DNA of 64,000 bases from Simmondsia chinensis (lineage: Eukaryota > Streptophyta > Magnoliopsida > Caryophyllales > Simmondsiaceae): assembly GCA_018398585.1 (NCBI GenBank), contig JAGTTD010000009.1, positions 13,645,193-13,709,192 of the forward strand, read 5' to 3'. Position 1 is the first letter of the stretch. Every line of letters starts with the position of its first letter. The notes beneath the pieces were generated by a model, which worked only from the letters and a program-made list of their open reading frames with translations, was not told the origin of the DNA and ran no database searches. Made by a program: the position numbers and the translations under genes. Shown here in pieces: positions 10,009-21,200 of this stretch.

Positions 10009-11621
10009 TGTTGGAATATGCATCCTAGAAAAACCTAATTAGCTAGTTTTAAATATTAAATAAGATGGATGCTGTCCAAGATGACATGTCATGTTTGGTT
10101 TAAGTGGTCAATGAGATTGAACCATGAAAATACTTAAATCAACTATTGACATATTGTTAAAGTATATTCGTAGTCGGTGATAAGTTTGGGCAACTTATCT
10201 GATAAGACTATAATATGACACTTTTTATAACTTGTCTTGATCATGTGGGTAAGGATCCAAGATATCCCCTTGGTTGATTAGCAAATATACAAACGTTCTA
10301 GAATCTTTGGTCAGAGTATTCTATATGTTTGACATTTAAAATTAATACGGTAATTCTATATGTCCCCTTGGTTGATTAGCAAATATATGAACATTCTAGA
10401 ATCTTTGGTCAGAGTATTCTATATGTTTGACATTTAAAATTAATACGGTAATTGTTTATGTATCATGAATTGTTTGAGCAAGGCGAGTCAGAAACTACGG
10501 TGACAAAGGTGAAAAAATAACGATAGTAGTTGAGGTTGTTTTTTCTCAGGGATATCTAATAGAGAGTTAATTGTCGTAATAATAACAATAAAATTACTTG
10601 AAAAATTCTTAACTGAATATATTTAATTGTAGAGTACAGTAAAACTTATTTAGTGGAATTAAGTTTTATTAAATAGTAGTCAATTGTTATCATTAGACAA
10701 TAATCAGATTTTAACCATTTGGAGCTAGAGTTACATTGTCCCTGAGGTCTCTCCGCAAACTTCAATTTAAACAATTTGAAAATATTTAAATTAAATTTAT
10801 GAGATGAATTATTTATTTACAAGATGAATAAATTATTTTTTTGTTGAACATAATTTATGAGATGAATTATGTATTCATAAGATAAATAAATTAATTTTAC
10901 TAAATAATATTCATGAAATAAATCTAAACATGTGAAATTCAAATTAAATTAATTTAAATAAATCAAAAAAATAAAAATAAATACAGCGCAAGTTAAGTTT
11001 GAGGTGAGCCCCATGCGGGGCCCACACTTTATATATATATTAGCTGCATTTTTTTTTTTGGAGGGTTTTCATGCGTTCATTTTTAAAATTTTTGATTTTT
11101 GGTTTTGGAATCTAGTTTTTCTCCCACAATAAAAAATTTAAAACTGTTTTAGGATTTTTCTAAATTAATGTTTAGCATAGTTTCTTCTGAAAAATTATTT
11201 TTCGCAAAGATTAAAAAGAAAAAATTTTGTTCTGAAACTTTTCCTAAATTAAATAGGGAGCCCACACTCTAGCACTGGTAGAGGTCACTGTAGTGAAGAT
11301 CTTGAAGTGTCAAGAAGTTTCGTCTTCCAATTTTAGATCTACAAATTCAGAGTTTGGATTTGCGCTTCAGGTATGTCAAAATTAAGTATTTGATATTTAA
11401 TTTGTTATTTCTTTTATTTCGTTTATTCTACGTGCCATGTTTATATTTGTTTTATTCGATGTTGATTGCTATATTATGAGCCTATTAGAGTAAGATATAG
11501 GTCGAATTAAATATTTTAATTAGATCAATGCATTGGATTTAAAATTACAAATTTTAAATTAGTTTTCCGCTGCGCCCGCTCTAGTCGTTTAGGGAAAATT
11601 TTTTAAAATATGTTTCCAACA
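10009..11621 (+). mobile_element. copia LTR, 1.6 kb
   Basis: The LTR begins TGTTGGAATATGCATCC right after a polypurine tract and ends TGTTTCCAACA at 11621, giving matching TGTTGGA/TCCAACA inverted termini and a length of 1613. The interior has AT-rich 'gagatgaattat' segments similar to the LTR at 600-1923, so the two families are related long-LTR copia elements. It is followed at once by gypsy integrase sequence, so the copia element had inserted in or recombined with that gypsy element. Only the 3' LTR side remains. Confidence 0.7.
10266..10455 (+). repeat. 98-base tandem duplication inside the copia LTR
   Basis: Two adjacent copies beginning CCCCTTGGTTGATTAGCAAA (10266 and 10364) differ at only a few positions and run through GACATTTAAAATTAATACGG. 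It is a local duplication in the U3-like part of the LTR. Confidence 0.9.
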
Positions 11622-12436
11622 GCCTCGATGTCATGGGTCCATTTAAGTCTTTGTCATTCCACCAGCATCAATATATTCTTGGAGGGACTAATTACTTTTC
11701 AAAATGGGCTAAAGATGTTACCCTTAGAGAAGTGGGGGCAAAAGAGGTTGCATATTTCATTTGGGTTCAGTTGATCTATCGCTATGGAGTCCTGTCGAAG
11801 ATAACCTCCCATAATGCTCTTTACTTCAAAAGTCAGCCAGTGGTTAAATTAATCGAGAAGTAGAAGTTCAAGCATAGCTTCTCATCAAGCTGAAGCATTT
11901 AATAAGGTGTTGTACAAAATCCTTAAGAAAGTGGTATCCAAAACAAGAATAGGCTGGCATGAATGATTACTGGAAGCTCTAAGGGTGTACCGAACTACAA
12001 TCTTAAATGCAACGGGATGCACACCATATAGTTTGGTGTTAGGGTTAGAGGCCATTTTTCCCTTGGAAATACAATTGCCTTCCCTAAGAGTAGCCATTCA
12101 GCTCACCGACCTAGATGATAGGCTACCTGAGCTTGAAGCTTTGGACGAGCACATATTAGCTACTCAGCAAAGACTTGAAGTCTACCAAGCTCAAGTTGAT
12201 GGTGCATTCAATAGAAGGGTGAAATTTCACTCATTTTTCATTGGTGACTTAGTATTTACAGTTAGGCGACCGATTGTCATAAACAGGAGGGTATGAGGCA
12301 AGTTCGAGCCAAAGTGGAGGGACCATATGTTGTCACAAAGGTCTATCCGAATGGTACTTATGAACTATCAAATACCCAGGTCAAGGTCATATACTCTTGT
12401 GTCAATGGGAAATTTGTAAAGAAATTCTATTCTTAG
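11622..12436 (+). pseudogene. Ty3/gypsy integrase remnant (element J)
   Basis: The frame at 11633-11863 reads MGPFKSLSFHQHQYILGGTN, then YFSKWAKDVTLREVGAKEV and IYRYGVLSKITSHNALYFKS: the gypsy integrase core, but with H in place of the second catalytic Asp (usual SDNG). A frameshifted, stop-containing stretch follows. Then 11985-12296 gives YRTTILNATGCTPYSLVLG and PLEIQLPSLRVAIQ. After one stop comes GKFEPKWRGPYVVTKVYPNG, the C-terminal integrase part. The catalytic Glu region is damaged. The piece is followed by a 3' untranslated region, a polypurine tract and a long LTR, so it is the 3' end of an element whose upstream part was replaced by copia sequence. Confidence 0.8.
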
Positions 12437-13081
12437 TCCAATGTATAAAAAAGAAAGGAGGCTGAAGTTTGGATGGTTGAGTTGTAATAAACTATAGAAG
12501 GCTTGATCCCTTAAAAGGGTAGGTAGGCAGTCTAATCATGAACTAGATTTAGCCCCAATAATATATAAATTCCCCTTTGGCCCTGTTAAAATCCAAGAGT
12601 GCTAGCAAACTAACAAGTTAAACAGGCTCAACTCAACCCAAACAACCAAATTCCAAATAAGTTGCATGAACTATCTATGACACATGTCAAACTAAAACCC
12701 AAATGACTGCCTCGTCGAGCTCGGTCTCAAATAAATTCAAATCCAAACCCAAACTCCAAACAAAAAGAGCCTATTAAGGCCTATCTCAGAAGTATTTAAA
12801 GCTAAAATCAGAATGACTACTAAGTCAAATTCAACTCCAAATAAATTCGAATTCAAATCGAAACTCAAAAACAAAAAAACAAAAAAAAAAACCCATGCTT
12901 TGACAGCCTCGTACCAACTTCATGATCGTCCCCACTAAATTTCTGGTTTTGTTTGCAAACCACACTAACCCAAACATACCCATTAAACTTGGATTACTCA
13001 AGAGAGTATAACAAGTTCAATAACAAAGTCGAGCCTTGTCCATGTTCAAAGGTTCACACACACAACTCTCGAGGGGGCAAC
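12437..13081 (+). other. 3' untranslated region and polypurine tract of element J
   Basis: Non-coding sequence rich in CAAACCCAAAC-type words after the integrase. It ends with TCGAGGGGGCAAC (13069-13081) directly before the LTR terminus, a clear polypurine tract. Confidence 0.6.
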
Positions 13082-13359
13082 GGTTGAGCATGAATTTGCC
13101 AAAAATTATGTTGAGCATAAATTTGAAACTTGCAAAACATGGATTTTCCTATATCAAATGTGTACATAAGTTTTATTACTTTATGAAATGACCCTATTCA
13201 AGGTGATATGCACCCTTAATTACATCTCCCTTTGAAGAATACCCTTTGATTCCGACCGATGATATGTTTATGTTTAAATCAATCGACTAGGTAATTAGAC
13301 GATTAATTGGTTTAAGTCCATAAGAGACATTTGAGGTTTATTTGTATTTGTATTTGACA

Positions 13360-14120
13360 CGAAGGTTATTTGGATCTAGTCGTAACTTAGCAGTTATTTG
13401 TATTAAGGTTTGACTTGAAAAGTATCTTGGATTTAGGCTTGACTCGAAGTCCCTTTTTTTTCCCTAAAGTAGAGCTTGACTTTGGTTTAGGTTTGACTTT
13501 GAAATCATGATGGACTTGATTTGGCTTTGGTTTTGATTTGACTTGAAAATTTGGATTTTAGTTTGGTTGGAAGGTAATTTGGATTTAGTTTTAGTTTGGA
13601 AGCAATCTCCATTTTTTTAGACTCGAAAGTAGTCTCGAATTTTGGTTTGATCAGGAAGTCAATTTTTTTTTTAATTGAGGTTTGACTTGGAATTTATTTG
13701 GATTGAGGTTTGACTCAGGCTTAAAATTGACTGAAATTTCATTTTGACTTGAGTTTAACTTGGAAGACATTTCTATTTGTCTTAGCATTTAGGATTTGGG
13801 ATTGACATGAGATTTCATTTTGAATTTGAGTTTAACAAAGAAATCAACTTAACTTAGGAATTTGGTTCTGGGTTTAAATTTGGTTTTGCATAGAAGTTAT
13901 TCTGAATTTGAATTTGGCATAAAATTGGATTTAAGTCCAACATGAAAGTCAATTTAGGTTTAAGTGTGACATGGAAGTCAATTTGATGTTTGGTGTGACA
14001 TGGAAGTTTGACGTAGAAGCCATACCCTTTTCTGGAATTTGGTTTGACGTAGAAGCCTTTTTGGATTTGGATTTAGTATGGAATCATTTTGGATTTAGGT
14101 CGGACATAAACGTCATTTAA
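13360..14120 (+). repeat. degenerate tandem repeat in the family C LTR (array 1)
   Basis: Words such as TTTAGGTTTGACTTGGAAGT, TTTGGATTTAG and GACATGGAAGTCAATTT recur every few tens of bases through this G/T-rich stretch. The start of the same array is visible in the second LTR copy near 30580-30629. Confidence 0.7.
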
Positions 14121-14221
14121 TTTTAGGTTACCTGAGTCAAATCGAGTTCAGTCAACTAGTCGGGAGTTGACATAATATTCCTCCCACGAGAGAAAAAAGA
14201 ATTTATTTTCTATTTGGGTTG

Positions 14222-15101
14222 TGTTTCGGTTAAATTTGGTTCAGTCAGTGAGCCAGACCCAAACGCCCAGAGTAACAAATATTTGTAGGTTCTGGATGAG
14301 AACAGAACTCAAGCTCAAAGCAGCCACTAGCACGCTTAACCCGGTCTCTCTTGCAAACGAGCAAGTCCGTCAGAGGGACCCGCGGTGGTTTGAACTGCGG
14401 GAGACCCCTCCGATGCCTAAGTTAGTAGGAGAAGTGATAGCAACAATAAATAAGTATGCGTAAGATAAATAATACCTGATGGACATGAGTGAGGTGGCAA
14501 CCGTGAAGGGGAGGGAACAAGCCCGGGCCTCAGGAGGAAGAGGTGTGTGAGGTCCCTTCGAGAGAGTATGGGTTGTTGGACCCCAGGGAAGCTTCTATGG
14601 GGGACGTGGCCCCTGGATGGAGCTCGCCCTAGGTGGGGGAAGGAGAGGGACATGGAGACTTGGTCGGACTTGTTTGGATGAGGATAGTATCGGGCGGAGT
14701 TTTCCCCAGGAGCTTAGGTTGGATGAGGGGAGTGAGGCTGGTATTTGTAGGAGAGAGGGAGTCGGTTGGTGCTGGGCGGTAATGCAGGGTTGGGGTGGTA
14801 CCGCCTGGTTATGATTGGTTGAGAGGGGTGGTGGTACCGCTTGGGTTTGTGCACGATAGTAGAAGGATGGTGAGTGCACACCGTGGGTGGATTACCGTGG
14901 TGGTGGTGAAGGTAGGCGGTAGCAGGGGAAGATGATTAGAAACCGAAGGTAGGTAGGCGGTAGTTGGGGTTGGCTGTATGATAGCTCTTCACGGTAAGCA
15001 TCCTTAGTGAAGTGAGCTTAGGAGGAGGTGTACCACGTGGTGGAGCCAAGGTTAGTGCCGCCATTGACCTGTTGACCTGCTAGCCTATTTTTATCCCAAC
15101 A
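14222..15101 (-). mobile_element. element A 3' LTR
   Basis: 880 bases, about 95 shorter than its partner at 21201-22175. The partner has an extra segment near 21781-21830 and a duplicated 'ggtaggcggtagcagg' unit near 21950-22020. It contains several GGTGGTACCGCC-type words. Confidence 0.75.
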
Positions 15102-15757
15102 GTTAGCCCCCCACTCCATGGGTGGATGGGGGCGTTCACATTCAGCCGTGGAGTGTGTCACATCTAAAAGCCGGTGTCTTGCTTCTAATCCTTTTGATGG
15201 GCTAATGGTGGTAAGAGGTTCCGCCGGGTTGGTATGGGCAGCAGGAGAGGTTTCTTTTCGGGAGTCAGGGTTACTAATGTGCTCGGGGTCTCCTTGCAAC
15301 CTTTTGGATATGTTGGCGAGATCGGGTGGCTCTGCCAAGCTCGCACCGTGTGTTGGATGAATGTGAACTTGGTGTCTGGTGAGTAGATAGTTTTGCCAAG
15401 TGTTTCCCGGCGGGTGAGGGCCTTTGGCGTGTTGGAAGCCCAGAGGTTTTCCTTGGGAACCAGCGTCATTAATGCGCTGACGACTTTGGTGTGACGCGTT
15501 GCGGGGGCTGTCAACTTTAGGTGAGATCTGAGCCGTCCTTTTTGAGGGTGGATCTGAACCATTTGTTTCAAAGGATGTTAAGCCTCCGTTTCTGCTTCTT
15601 CTTCATTTCCTCTTCTTCCTCTTCGTTTTTCCTGTTTTGAAGCCCTGGAGTTTAAATCGAGTTTTTCTTCCTTTTGTTCATGGTTTTTACTTCTTCTTTG
15701 ACTCGATTTTGGTTCACGGTGGGTTAGGACCTTGATTTCTTACTTCTTTTCTGAAAA
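15102..15757. other. polypurine tract and 5' region of the antisense gene (A)
   Basis: 15102-15120 is the polypurine tract on the minus strand. On the plus strand the stretch ends in a long CT-rich run (about 15585-15680, CTTCTTCTTCATTTCC-like), typical of plant 5' leaders. The matching region of element B (43960-44215) has the same character, suggesting a promoter and leader for the antisense gene. Confidence 0.4.
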
Positions 15758-16056
15758 ATGGTTGAAGGTTTAAAGGTTAATGACCACGGGGCACGTGTTG
15801 AGCAATCTACATGAGAAATGGTTGTTTATGCCGGGGAGCGTAATGTTTCTGAGGTACGTGAAGAGGTTCCTTCTTCGGAGTAGCAAATGGTTGAAAGAGT
15901 TGCTTCAGAGTTTATTCCTCCCGTTGCTCATTGGAAAGGAGAGCAGGCTGGGCTTGCTAAAGAGTTTCCCGAGGCATTTCGAGCCCGTCCTCTTTCTTTC
16001 TTTTGTGATATAGACAGCGAGAGAGGGTGGGGTTGCAATGTTACATCCCAGGTATT

Positions 16057-16101
<45 letters not shown>

Positions 16102-17651
16102 TATAACTTCGAGATTTGGGGTCCTTAAGAAGACGAATGTTATTTGTTCCCTCCGTCGGCCATTTTTGGGGTTAGTGTGGATGCTCTTGATGCGGGTTTA
16201 AGGTTTCCTATTTCCCAATTTGTGGCTAATGCTTTATATTTGTATACAATTTGCCCCGGTCAAGTTACTCCAAATGGTTATAGGAATATCTATGGTTTTT
16301 TATTAGGTTGTTTTGTTAACAGGTTCCGGCCAACCCATAATATGTTTGATGCTTTACTTCAAGTGAAGTTAGTTAATAGCGGGACGTCTTTTAAACGTCG
16401 AGGTGGTGCTACATTTTTCAAAAGCCTTCCTTCTAATATAAAAAATTGGATTCGAGTCTATGAAATGGCAACGGGTATACAAGCCTCCTTGACCGGCTCT
16501 TGACACTTTGAACCTAGAGGAACGTACGGTATTTGACTATTTTAACGGGGACTTCAAGAGGGATAAATTTTTGGTGACGCGGAAAATGCTAGAGCAAGAG
16601 ACTGTTTTAGCAAAAGCAAGCTTGAGCCAAAAACAATATCCAAGTATGTGTTTTGTTATACGTGTTTGGTTGCTCTTTCTTTTGCTGACGGGGTCTTGAA
16701 CTCACTTTTCTTTCTTTCATTTAGCTGAGGAGCTAGACATTCCAAGCTTATCTTCCCTCTCTACAGGTAAAAAGGGGCAGAGGAGGCATCCTGTTCCACA
16801 AAAGCGTAACGTAACAAGAGCGTCGTCGCGTCAGCCTTCTTCACCTTCTGTGAAGAAGGTGCCTTCTCATAAGTGTTGCCGTTTAGAAAATAGGCGAGCT
16901 ACTACATCTCAAGATGAACTTACTATTGATGCTGCGCTTGGTTTGGGGGTGGAAGGCCCCCCTTTGGACGGAATAGAACTTGCCTTTAGGGATCCCTAAG
17001 AGGGATGTAGTTGCGGGTTTAAGCAGTGAAGGTGAGCTTGGACAGACGCCAAGTGGCCTGGAGCCATCTTCTTCTACATCAATTGGTTGTAGTTTTGATT
17101 TCCTTGGTCAACGTATAAAGGAATTTTCATCTAAGGATTTGGGAAGAGAGTATGGAGCCCCTTTACCTGAGTTGGCATCTCTTATTTGTCAAGTAAAAGA
17201 TTCCAATCTTCAACGACTTCAGGAGGAACTTGCACCTTCGTTAGCTATGTTGAAGGGTTCCTGTGAGGTTGAACAATGTCAGACGAGGGCGAATGAAGAA
17301 TTAAAAACTAAGATTGAAGAGTTGAAGGCTGAGAATGATGGGTTGAGATTATCTGTTCAAGAATCCCCGGATAAGTTCGAAAGGTTCCTTGCTGAGATTC
17401 CCTCCCGGTTGGCTAGCACCACAGAGGTGGCAGTAGAAGATTACCTTGCCAGTTCTGACTTTTCCGAGGAGCAAAGCGAATGGTACTGGGATGGAGTAGA
17501 TAAGGCCTTAACTAAATTTCGAGAAAAAGTGCAAGGTGCCATCCCTCAGCTTGATGTCGCTTTTCTTCATCCGATAGCGGACGAGATGAACAAGGAGATG
17601 GAAGATGAGGTGGGAGATGGGTCCAATACTCAGAGTGACCGAGAAGACTAA
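15758..17651 (+). pseudogene. antisense gene of element A (Transposase_28-like), damaged
   Basis: The gene reads against its element. It starts MVEGLKVNDHGARVEQST, has stops within the first 50 codons, then GEQAGLAKEFPEAFRARPL, and then a 44-base poly-C (16058-16101) where element B has codons for YFFPDEFEIRG. The central domain is readable: GLRFPISQFVANALYLYT, GQVTPNGYRNIYGFLLG. This matches the plant 'putative gypsy-type transposon' domain. A small GT-AG intron lies at 16644-16724. The 3' exon frame (16980-17651) encodes a coiled coil (EELKTKIEELKAENDGL), a WYWDGVDKAL motif and an acidic tail ending QSDRED. Its function is unknown; related antisense frames occur in Tat-lineage elements. Homologues here are 44222-46232 and 59878-62523. 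Confidence 0.7.
16058..16101 (+). repeat. poly-C homopolymer, 44 bases
   Basis: An uninterrupted run of 44 C inside the antisense gene. Element B has TATTTTTTTCCCGATGAA at the same place (about 44525), so the run expanded from a short pyrimidine stretch or is an assembly artefact. Confidence 0.9.
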
Positions 17652-18329
17652 AGTATTATTTTTGAGTTTGACGTTTGTTGCTGACTTCTTAGTCTATTTT
17701 GTTGTAAATGTATTGAATTTGAAATTACTTTTTGCCTTTTTATGTTTAAGAAGGCTTTTTTGGCTTTTGGACCGGTAATACTTGTAAGTTTTTGGGCCGC
17801 ATGTTGGCTTCTTTGTATATTACTTCATATGTGGATATATTTGGTTACAGTATTGTCGTTTGGCATTATGCATTATGTGTGATTCCTTTCTAATAACATC
17901 ATCAAGGAGCTCCCTTGTATAGGAGGCGTTAATTATTGGACAGTGGCGACTTAGTGTTCGCTAATGTACATATAGTGTTGATGGATGGCTCCCTAGAGTG
18001 TTTTTGCTGTGAGCGGTTATGAGGCGTCACGATTTTGTTGGACGGAGGGGAATAACACCTCTTTTAAGTGGTTGAATTACCCTTGTTGTCTTTATTCCTA
18101 ATTTTAAGCTTCAGACATGAGTATTTCCTTTCACCAGGCATACATGTACTAGTATATTATGACTTTGGCGCAACTTAGTGTTGTGATTTCGCCAAGTTTT
18201 GCTGCTGGATGAGTTATGAATTGGGTTAATTTTGCAACTTGCAACTTGTGGTTTTTGACCCTTTGTATTGTTGGATCGTGATGACTAGCCCTCAGCCCCC
18301 AGTCGTGGGCTAAGGTGGATGTATTGTGG
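17652..18329. other. spacer after the antisense gene (A)
   Basis: T-rich on the plus strand, with no open frame of note. Element B has a comparable spacer at 46233-47084. It probably holds the 3' end and polyadenylation region of the antisense transcript. Confidence 0.35.
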
Positions 18330-19165
18330 ATAACAACTTCGTGCTCCCAATATTACTTGGAGCAAAACAACTGCTAGCCCCCAGTGTTAGATAGGAACAC
18401 AAATAACCACGGACTCTTACGTTATGTGAGAGTTACCGAGCTCGAATACTCCGTACTCCCATTTCAATTGAAGCAAAAACAACCACTCGCCCCAATGTTA
18501 GATGGGGCATAAACCGCGGGCTCTTACGTTATGTGAGAGTTTTCGCGCCCGAATATTCCGTGCTCCCATTTCAATTGGAGCACAAACAACCGCCAACCCT
18601 CGGTGTTAGAGAGGACTCAAATAGCCGTGGGCTCTCACGTTATGTGAGAGTTACCGCACCCGAATAATTCCGTGCTCCCATTTCAATTACAGCAAAAACA
18701 ACCGCCCACCCTAGGTCATAGAGGGGACTCAAATAACCATGGGCTCTCATGTTATGTGAGAGTTACTGCGCCCGCATAATTCCATGCTCCCATTTTAATT
18801 AGAGCAAAAGCAGCCGCCCTCCCCGATGTTAGGTGGGGCATAAATAATTGCGGACCTTCACGTTAGGTGAAGGCTTGCCGCGCCCGAAAACTTCGTGCTC
18901 CCATTTCAATTGGAGCAAAAACAACCACCTGCCCCAATGTTAGGTGGGGCATAAATAACCGCTAATCTTCACGTTAGGTGAAGGCTTACTGCGCCCAAAA
19001 ACTTCGTGCTCCCATTTCATTTGGAGCAAAGACAACTGCTTGCCCCGATGCTAGGTGGGGCATAAATAACAGCGGACCTTCACGTTAGGTGAAGGCTTAC
19101 CGCGCCTGAAACCGTAGTGCTTCTATTTCACTTGGAGCAAAAACAACGACCCACCTTCAGTATTA
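18330..19165. repeat. tandem three-hairpin repeat array (element A)
   Basis: About eight units of roughly 112 bases. Each unit has three foldback parts: GCTCC-CATTTCAATT-GGAGC; GCCCC-around GTGTTAGGT-GGGGC; and CTCTCAC-GTTAG-GTGAGAG, or in later units CCTTCAC-GTTAG-GTGAAGG. Stem changes are mirrored on the other arm while the centre CACGTTAGGTG stays constant. The array lies between the leader and the 3' end of the antisense gene. Confidence 0.85.
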
Positions 19166-19760
19166 GAGGGGGCACAGTACGCCTGCCTGAGAAGGACTTA
19201 TGGCACAAGTGTGTCTTACCTGCCTGAGAAGGGCTTATGGCTCGACTAAATATTGCCAGTCTGAGAAAGGATTACAGCGTAAATGTGTCTTACCAGTCTG
19301 AGAAGGGCTTATGGCTCAACTAAATATTGCCAGCCTGAGAAGGGCTTATGGCTCCCCAATCTTCAAGCTCCCAATGCTACTTGGAGCAAATCCCAACATC
19401 AGCCCCGGTATCAATGGGGCATACACCGTCGCAGGTTCTCGATAATATTGGGAATCTACCACGAATAACAACTTCAGCCCTCATCCCCTGGTCTGGGGCT
19501 GGGTTAACATAGATCACGCAAGAAACATCAAGCCCCCAGTCCCCGATTAGGGATTGGGCTAGTATAAATCACATAAGGAACGTAATTCATGTAAATCACA
19601 TTTGATAACATAAATTACATAGAGAAAGCTAAGTCCCCAACCCCCTGCTAGGGACTGGGCTGAACGTAACAACACTAACGTAATTCATGTAAATCATTAA
19701 CACGTTAAGCCCCCAGCCCCCAGCTGGGTTGTAACGGGGACAAATAATATAATTTCGTCA
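19166..19760. repeat. two further short-repeat blocks (element A)
   Basis: At 19180-19355 a unit around CTGAGAAGGGCTTATGGCTC recurs four to five times. At 19480-19730 a unit around AGCCCCCAGTCCCCGATTAG, followed by GGGACTGGGCT and ATAAATCACATA, recurs about four times. It contains a CAGTCCC/GGGACTG foldback. Both blocks have counterparts in element B (48130-48200 and 48320-48635). Confidence 0.75.
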
Positions 19761-20834
19761 CCAGTCGTCACTAGTGAACATGAATAAAGCTACCAATTGT
19801 CACTGATAAATGGTAGATTCTGTAGTTGCCAAGAGGCAGTCTGAATCGGCATTCTATTTGGGTGTATAAAACCGCTAATAAGAATGCGATTACGCGCGTT
19901 TGCTAATGAGCATGCCTTGTGATTTGCGCATGCCTCATTAAAAAGTGGTAGACTTTATTAGGCACCACTCAGTGCCTTGTGAATTTTGTATAAAGAATAC
20001 CGCGCCCGGGTAGGGGGTCTTTTAAAGTTTTCATCCTAGGCCCAAAAAGTTTTAGCCTCCTTATTGGTGAGTGGATGAGTCAAGACGGTTGCCTTGGGAG
20101 ATTTTCCCGTCACCTTTGTGGGAAACAACACCCGAGTGAGTAGCTTAGCGGAAGCACCTGTCTGTGCTCTTGGCAGTACCGCTTAGTCAAGATTAATAGG
20201 AATAATAACTGAACAGAATATGTTGGCATTATTGCATAGCTGGCCCAATGGGGTGGTAACGCCTAATCAAAGTTGGTAGTGTAAGGCCAAGCTCATAGGG
20301 GAGGCCTTGGTTGAACTCGGATATAAGGCTTTGTTTAGCTGACCTTGTTGTTTTTGGAGGAAGTAATTATGCGTTACCAATTTAAGGGGTTGGCAAGGCC
20401 ATCTAGCCAAACTAGTTGGCGGTTGTGGTTGGCCAAGCTTGTGGGTGGCGACGTACAACCAAGTCATTGGCAGTGGTTTCTAGCCAAACGAGTTGGCGGT
20501 AATGCCCGGCTAAGCTTATTGGCGGTAACTCTTAATCGAGGTGCCTAACGGTAGTGCTGCTAATATTGCTGGCCCTAATGGGTATTTTCTTTGGCTTTCA
20601 GTTAAATTTTTTTTTAAAAGTGGTTGTCTTCTTACCAGGATGGCAGAAACCCTTGCCTAATTAGGTGGTGGTAACAAGGTCATCAAGAAGCTCTCTACCT
20701 CGTATTTTGGCGACAGCAATTTGTGTTTGGAAGTGAAAAACATGAAGTGTAATAGACAGGTTAATAGTTAAAACTATTTTCGTTTGCCACTTCATTGCCA
20801 TTATTGTTGCCACTGCTTTATTATTTTTGTTTTA

Positions 20835-20898
<64 letters not shown>

Positions 20899-21182
20899 CA
20901 TTTCATTTTTTTTTATTATTTATTTTCCATATAACTTTAGTAAGTTCCCTTCCCCGGCTTGGGTAAGAGGCTTAGGTACCCAAGGGAAGATTTAGTGAAC
21001 GGTATTCGGGATTGTTATTAGGCTTAAGGTGAGCGTAAAAACCCCATGCCAAAAAACTTAGCCTGTATACCCACGCTTTCTTATTAAGAAATTTACCTGA
21101 GAGGGGTATCGTAGCCCCCGGCCTTGTGAGGGTCTTAAGTGTTTTGCACGGGATGCCAATTTAAAGGCTAGTAAACTATCTT
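19761..21182. other. non-coding leader region of element A
   Basis: No credible open frame. 19810-19920 is closely matched by element B at 48700-48815, including GGTGTATAAAACCGCTAA and CGCGCGTTTG. An (ATT)n microsatellite occupies about 20836-20897. On the minus strand this is the 5' leader, between primer site and hairpin array, where gag-pol would lie in a complete element. Confidence 0.5.
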
Positions 21183-21200
21183 TCCCACAGACGGCACCTT
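21183..21200 (-). promoter_or_regulatory. primer-binding-site region of element A
   Basis: On the minus strand GGTGCCGTCTGTGGGA follows the 5' LTR after two A. It corresponds to the GCGCCGTCTGTGGGAA type that follows 5' LTRs of many Tat-lineage elements, and to the sequence at 54361-54380 in element I. Confidence 0.6.

Noticed and set aside
14417..15571. Several open frames on both strands in the element A LTR and the adjoining region
   Set aside because: They lie in an LTR and non-coding 3' region, are not shared in frame with element B, and have no recognisable domain.
18330..19165. Possible CRISPR-like array
   Set aside because: The repeats are contiguous, diverge from each other, have no unique spacers, and lie in a plant retrotransposon.
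20784..20995. Frames rich in Ile or Tyr
   Set aside because: They are translations of an (ATT)n microsatellite.
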